Assembly: GCA_023052935.1 (NCBI GenBank) | Contig: CM041298.1 | Coordinates: 1,674,001 to 1,738,000 of the forward strand | Direction: 5' to 3' | Length of the DNA: 64,000 nt | Source of the DNA: Piezodorus guildinii | Taxonomy: Eukaryota; Arthropoda; Insecta; Hemiptera; Pentatomidae | Shown here: piece after piece, positions 59,220 to 64,000 of the stretch | Layout: each line of letters begins with the position of its first letter | How positions within the stretch are numbered: position 1 is the first letter of the stretch | The notes under the pieces: generated by a model | Databases searched by the model: none | The model's input: the letters and a program-made list of their open reading frames with translations, nothing else | What the model was told of the DNA's origin: nothing | Program-made: the position numbers and the translations under genes

Positions 59220-59796
59220 AAGTTTTTCTCTTTTATCCTTATGCTGGTCTTCGTCCAACTTATACATTTAGCCGGTTTATAGCCATGCTATACAGATGAT
59301 ATGCTTATCATTATTATAGAATCTACAAAATTAAAGGTACTTTAGGGGAAGAAAATGTAAAATATCGGCATTTAAGCCCTGTCAGACTATTTCAATCGGA
59401 ATGAAACCTACATGATATTAAAGCCCATTAAATTGTATATCGATATAGCGAGTTTAATCAAAATCTTTAGAGCCGTTTTTGAGAAAATCGTAAGAAGGGC
59501 AAAATGCATAGTATGAAGTGGCTCTTCTGGTCAGCCGACTTTGATGAAAAAGTTGCTGTAACATCTCGGGTAAATATTTGCCCTAAATATAAAATTTCAG
59601 TTTCTTAGGACGTTTTATTTCGCGATGGACTTATCACACACAAACAAACGCGCGCGCAGACCTTCTTTCGGGACTTGGTTATTTGGATTCAGATGACCCT
59701 AAAAGTGTATTTCCTTTGAAAACTGGAATTCGAAAATTTTCACGATCGCAATACTTTCCCTTACTATATATTTCATATATAGGTAAGTGAAAGTAA
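59119..59796 (-). mobile_element. HINE-A repeat, copy 24 (with TA expansion)
   Basis: ACATCTATATTACTGTTCTT, then a 76-base TA tract (59141-59216), then the rest of the family to the long hairpin variant TTACTATATATTTCATATAT then AGGTAAGTGAAAGT. First third missing; MAR1f lies at that edge. Confidence 0.85.
59141..59216. repeat. (TA)n microsatellite
   Basis: 76 bases of TA within HINE-A copy 24. Confidence 0.95.
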
Positions 59797-60106
59797 TAAT
59801 AAGACGAAGTTTTCATTTTGATGGGAGTTGAATTCTAAAGCTGTTAGATAATTGGGTTCACGCGCGAGATAATTCACTCTAGACCTCGCATTTCATGATG
59901 AGCTTCAGGCGTGTATAACGCTGGCCCCGAATTAACCTAGAGGTGTAAAACATTAATACGTCCATGTTATTAACCAAATTGGTACCATGTATCTTCTCCT
60001 AATTTAGCGAGTGTAACCTTGGTATAAATAAAACCTTGTCTCAATTCTGAAATGAGCCGTTTATATACATGCGAAACTGTTTTCGGATGCCATCCAATTG
60101 TTTTAA
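59797..60106. other. Unassigned stretch
   Basis: No recognised repeat; GGGTTCACGCGCGAGATAAT and GGCGTGTATAACGCTGGCC are locally less AT-rich. Confidence 0.35.
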
Positions 60107-60633
60107 AGGATCACCTGTAGCAGTGTGGCTAGCATAACAGTCTTCTATTCCAAAGGTCACGGATTACAACCCGCAGGTGGTTCTAGAATTTTTTATTGTT
60201 TCATAATGAACACTATTACTAAATAGCGATGTGATACACATTTATACAATATATACAGAAAATAATGATAAAGTCAAATTACATAAAATCGGAAATGAAT
60301 AAATACAAATATGTAAAAAACAATAACAATTAATAAAACAAAAAAGAAACAACAAACAAATCAAAACAACCTGTAATAGAGATAAATACAAAGTTGGGGA
60401 ATAAATAAACATCATACAAACAAACTTAACTATATATAATCTGCTAAGGGGATCCCAGACTGGTTATGCCGTACTTCTGTGGGGACGTAAAATGGTGGTT
60501 CCAAGCCTGTGCGATGTCTGGTACTTGTTTAAGATCCCTAGCCTAATTAAACCTGGATATGCAAAATTTAGGACTCCCACTGTAGCATCGTCCGATTAGC
60601 CACAGCAGCATAAAGTGACGTTATAATCAACAA
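60107..60633 (+). mobile_element. SINE-B copy 8, split by a J1 tail
   Basis: Head 60107-60196 (GGATCACCTGTAGCAGTGTG, CACGGATTACAACCCGCAGG with altered B box), then J1e, then body and tail 60463-60633 (GTTATGCCGTACTTCTGTGG to AGTGACGTTATAATCAAC). About 20 bases of the SINE centre are missing at the joint, so the J1e insertion or a later event deleted target bases. Confidence 0.8.
60197..60462 (-). mobile_element. J1e: J1 tail inserted in SINE-B copy 8
   Basis: Minus strand: CAGTCTGGGATCCCCTTAGC, ATTATATATAGTTAAG, to GAAACAATAAAAAATT. Matches J1c (long 3'UTR type), but the last about 25 bases and poly(A) are gone. Confidence 0.8.
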
Positions 60634-60654
60634 CAAATATACTTCTAAAAAGAA

Positions 60655-61070
60655 ATATTGGACATAATTAGTTGACCGTTGAGAATTACTAGAAGGAATT
60701 AGTCCGGGTGGCGATCGATGATCGCAACAATTAGGTAGTTTTAACCATTTATTTTCTCCCAACGTTTTGAGCTAGGGTATCATCAGGTCTAAAAAGATAC
60801 AAAAGTGATACATTTACAATAACATTAGATATACTATTTCAAAAAATATTGAGCTAGAGAATGTCAATATTCAAACATAAAAAGAAACTAGATGTGTAAA
60901 GAAATCGATTATTAAATTACAATGACTAAGGTAAGGTTTTATTGAGAGGGCTATACAGAGCAGATGACTAAAGATAATTTACAAATATATAAGAAAAAAA
61001 TACATGAAATGAAAAACATTGAAAAATGGATTTGAGTGGAGATACGTACAGTGTTGTAGGAGAGTGGAAA
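60655..61070 (-). mobile_element. P8 left arm: Penelope-like end, minus strand
   Basis: TTGACCGTTGAGAATTACTA, GGAATTAGTCCGGGTGGCGA, AATTAGGTAGTTTTAACC, TTGAGCTAGAGAATGTCAAT: the inverted counterpart of 61770-62160. Its hammerhead box has decayed (CTGATGATACCCTAGCTCAA, then AACGTTGG on the minus strand). Confidence 0.65.
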
Positions 61071-61266
61071 CTAGTCTGTCTTAATATATTTATCATAATT
61101 ATTAAAACTGTATTAATATATTTACCATAATTAGGGAAAAGCTAGTTGGGAGGTATTCCACTATTATATAGATTTCACTTTAAGAATTTTGTTAAAACAT
61201 TTTCTAGTACCATTATGATATTATTAATATTATGTGTTTAATCTGATTGCTTTTTTTTATGTTAGT
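61071..61266. other. Spacer between P8 arms
   Basis: AT-rich, with TATTAATATATTTACCATAA repeated in part (61083-61130); no coding. Confidence 0.35.
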
Positions 61267-61644
61267 ATTCCACCAGAACCTCATTCAACATCCTGATCCT
61301 TTAGCTCAATCCCTATCCAGCTACACTCATTCATACAAACCACCTAGAAGGTTGAAACGGCAGTGGCCCCGCGACCTTTTGTGAATATATTGGAGTTCTA
61401 GCACTGGCTAGATTCTCCACTCAGTGTGATGTATGTATGAGTGTGTGTATGTGTATATAGGTATAAGTGAATTATTGACTTTTGTATTGATTCATTATTG
61501 TGTATATATTTTATAGTAATTTTATGTTGTGTAAATATTGTATGAATGTAGTATGTATGATATCATTCAGCACTATTATTATTGTCCAAATTGGGACAGA
61601 TTGTAAAATTTTCTCAATAAAAATTGTTGTTGAAAAAAAAAAAA
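61267..61644 (+). mobile_element. J1f: 5'-truncated J1 copy inside the P8 spacer
   Basis: Begins in the last codons of ORF2 (TTCCACCAGAACCTCATTCA), RRLKRQWPRDLL then TGA, a short 3'UTR as in J1d and poly(A) 61633-61644. The TSD is unclear (GTATT at most). The 141-codon frame at 61500-61925 is non-coding UTR and Penelope sequence. Confidence 0.85.
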
Positions 61645-61699
61645 GTATTACAATTTTACTCATTGTTGTCAGATCCCGTCTAAAATGTGGTACGTATTT

Positions 61700-62162
61700 T
61701 CCATTCCACCTACCTTTTGTACCTACTTTCCTATCTACCTGCCTAGATTCCATCCTACCAAAATGTGCCTACTTTCCATTCGCTTACAATAAGGAACGTA
61801 TCTCCACTCTACTCCATATTTCAATGTTTCTTATTTCATGTAATTTATTGTATACCTTTATACATTATCTTAAGTCATTATCTGCTCTGTATAGCCCTCT
61901 CATTATTATAACTGAGTCATTGTAATTTAATTAACCGATTTTTGTACACATCTAGTTTCTTTTTATGTTTTAATATTGACATCCATTAGCTCAATATTTC
62001 TTGAAATAGTATATTTAATCTTATTGTAAATGTATCTCTTTTTATCTATTTAGTCCTGATGATGACCCACAATGGGGGTCGAAACGTCGGCAGAAATTAA
62101 ATGGTTGAAACTACCTAATTGTTTCATTCATCGACCGCAAACCCGGATTAATTCCTTTAACT
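61700..62162 (+). mobile_element. P8 right arm: Penelope-like end with intact hammerhead-like core
   Basis: AACGTATCTCCACTCTACTC, TATTGACATCCATTAGCTCA, TTTTATCTATTTAGTCCTGA to GACCGCAAACCCGGATTAAT then TCC. Opposite orientation to the left arm. Confidence 0.65.
62046..62098 (+). ncRNA. Hammerhead-ribozyme-like motif (P8)
   Basis: GTC-CTGATGA-T-GACCC-ACAATGG-GGGTC-GAAA-CGTC-GGC. Core CTGATGA at 62056-62062 and GAAA at 62081-62084; stem II is a perfect GACCC/GGGTC; stem I pairs GTC/GGC with a further UUU/GAA-type pairing after one mismatch. Stem III is minimal, with a self-complementary ACGT, as in dimer-active Penelope hammerheads. Confidence 0.65.
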
Positions 62163-62164
62163 AC

Positions 62165-63218
62165 AAAAAAATCTGGTGCGGTAAACACAAGACTTTCACT
62201 TACCTCCGTTTTTAGAATCGATTAAAGAATTTTCAAAAACAGTAAAAGATAAAAATGAGTGAAACCATTAAAGAATTGGTTAAATGGAATTTCTATAGAA
62301 ACATGCGTTTTATTAAAAGATCTATTATATTATTATCTAAAACAATCAGTTAGTTTTATCGGCTTTTTATCACTCTCTGTTAACGTTTAAGCTCTTGTGT
62401 ATTAGATAATATTTTTTTCTAAAATCTTTAGCTTTCCAACGGTATATTACACATGTATATTACTGCTCTTATGTTCAAAAACGAAAAATTGAATTTAAAA
62501 AATATTTTTTCAGTTTTCTCCTTTAGTTGCTTTTCAAATTTGCTCAACTTGTGTATTTAGCTGTTATTTATCAATGCTAACTAGATAATATGGTTATTTT
62601 TATAAAATATACAAAATTAAAGGCATTTAAGCCCTGTCAGACTATTTTTATCAGAATGAAACCTACGTTATATTAAAGCCCATTTAATTTTACATCGATA
62701 TAGCGAGTTTGATCCGACGATTTCGATCATCGTCATTCGATCATTCTGAACCGTTAATTTTTTCGAATGTACAAAATTGAAGATACTTTAGAGGAAGAAA
62801 ATTCAAACTATCGGTATTTAAGCCCTGTCAGAATATTTCAATGAGAATGAAACCTACATGATATTAAAGCTCATTAAATTTTACATCGGTATAGAAAGTT
62901 TATTCAAAATAAACTTTTTTTGAGAAAATCGTAAAAAACGTGCAAAATGCATGGTATAAAGTGGCTCTTCTAAGCCGAGTGTGATGAAAAAGTTTTTGTA
63001 ACATCTCGGTCGTAAAGTTATCTTAAATATAAAATTTCAGTTTCATAGAGCTTACCGTTTCCGCCCGGGAGTTACCACACACGGACACACAGACTTTTTT
63101 GCGGGACTTGGTTATTTGGATTCAGGGGACCCTGAAACGTGTATTTCCGTTCAAAACTGGAATTCGTAAATTTTAACGATCGCAATACTTTCCATTACTA
63201 TTTATAGTAAGTGGAAGT
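62165..63218 (-). mobile_element. HINE-A repeat, copy 25, with an internal duplication
   Basis: AAATCTGGTGCGGTAAACAC to TTTCCATTACTATTTATAGT then AAGTGGAAGT. The block TACAAAATTAAAGG...TTTTACATCGATATAG appears twice (62610-62705 and 62768-62895), with GATCATCGTCATTCGATCAT between. Longer than other copies (about 1.05 kb). Confidence 0.85.
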
Positions 63219-64000
63219 AAAAATACTTTACTAAAATATTTTAACATTGATTTTTAAGGGAGGTTGTAAATATGAGGTGTTACATGCACCAGATGTTTAT
63301 TTTGTATAAAAAAAATAAGTTGAAATCATGAAAAACTTAACTAATTTGTTTTAAAGTAATTTGCTCACTTAGGAGAAGGCAGTTTGAAACTAGTTTGAAA
63401 CGGCCTGGTAGGGAGGCTAAAAACTCGACATTGGAGCAACTATTGCAGGAATTTCTCAAGTTACACCAAGTTCCCTGAGCGAGTTCTTGGTGTTTTGTTC
63501 GGGGTGTCCTTCTAGAAGTAGCATAGTCCAGGAAACTACCTTTAAACGTAAGTTAACTCCCTCAAAATTACACACATTCAATGTGGTTGCTAATATTGTG
63601 TATTAAATTGTTTCATTTTAAGCTTTAAAGATTTCGATTTTCGAATACTTAACATCGGTTTTTGCATTATTATTTCAATTATGAACCTTTATAATGAACC
63701 AAAAAAAAAAATTATCTCCCCCCATAAAAAATTGAAGGCCAGTGTTTTAAAATGCGTAGAACCCGAATAAAGAATTTTTTTTTTTATTCGTATTTATTAC
63801 AATTTTTCATAATAGACAATAATAATAGTGCTACAGGATCTCAAAAGAATATTAAAAATTCCGTTTGTCCAAATCTCCGAAACTACTGGACTGATTTTTT
63901 AAAAATTATAATATGAAAAGCAATAAATAATTCAAAAGAAAATGGCCTATCACGATTGCTAAATTCAAAACGATATATCTCTGCTACTTCTCAACCGATT
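63219..64000. other. Unassigned stretch to the window end
   Basis: No recognised repeat from this window. Near the end TGTCCAAATCTCCGAAACTA and CTGGACTGATTTTTTAAAAA look like part of a dispersed element, but no second copy is present here to prove it. Confidence 0.35.

Noticed and set aside
61500..61925. 141-codon ORF
   Set aside because: Lies over the J1f 3'UTR, its poly(A) and Penelope-type end; composition is that of translated AT-rich DNA.
1..64000. CRISPR array, operon or prokaryotic island
   Set aside because: No short regular spaced repeats, no ribosome-binding-site/ORF packing; all coding pieces are eukaryotic transposon proteins.

Overview
This window is AT-rich eukaryotic DNA, almost certainly from an arthropod and most likely an insect. 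The evidence is the mix of mobile elements: Jockey-type, RTE-like and CR1/L2-like non-LTR retrotransposons, Penelope-like elements, two mariner families, tRNA-derived SINEs and a very abundant Helentron/HINE-like repeat. I find no convincing host protein gene. Species cannot be named from the sequence alone.

Layout. 0-14 kb: the 3' end of a Jockey element (J1a, open for 420 codons) followed by a thicket of HINE-A repeats (nearly 30 copies and fragments across the window, about 0.9 kb when complete), SINEs and mariner pieces. At 11.9-13.7 kb a small inverted-repeat transposon sits in one HINE-A copy and carries another. 14-31 kb: decayed J2 (Jockey), RTE-like, RNase H-type and CR1/L2-like fragments, two Penelope-like elements (20.2-21.2 and 22.1-23.1 kb), more SINEs and HINE-A. 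31-44 kb: deletion derivatives of two mariner families, a degraded J2 reverse transcriptase (33.3-34.3 kb), inverted Penelope-type ends with hammerhead-like cores (35.6-35.9 kb), a Jockey J3 fragment, and a mariner-bracketed composite (42.2-43.7 kb). 44-53 kb: several copies of one RTE-like family, SINEs, a gag-like ORF cut by a J1 tail, and a CR1/L2-like element. 53.6-59.1 kb: a mariner split by a complete J1 element with both ORFs intact (54405-58990). 59-64 kb: HINE-A copies, a SINE split by a J1 tail, and a 1.5 kb inverted arrangement of Penelope-type ends with a well-formed hammerhead core.

How the elements work together. Only J1d looks able to make its own proteins: a nucleocapsid-like ORF1 with three zinc knuckles, then directly abutting (TAA ATG) an endonuclease/reverse transcriptase ORF2. 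All mariner copies lack the transposase core, all RTE, L2, J2 and J3 copies are broken, and HINE-A and the SINEs are non-coding, so they must have moved with proteins made elsewhere. Target-site duplications and empty-site comparisons inside the window give a relative order of insertion at several loci. Intergenic stretches without recognised repeats hold a few motif clusters (GATA/E2F-like, DRE-like, CCAAT, TAAT-core) that are the best candidates for host regulatory DNA.

Limits: family names rest on motifs read by eye, with no database search. Copy boundaries are accurate to a few bases where a TSD or TIR is quoted and to tens of bases otherwise.
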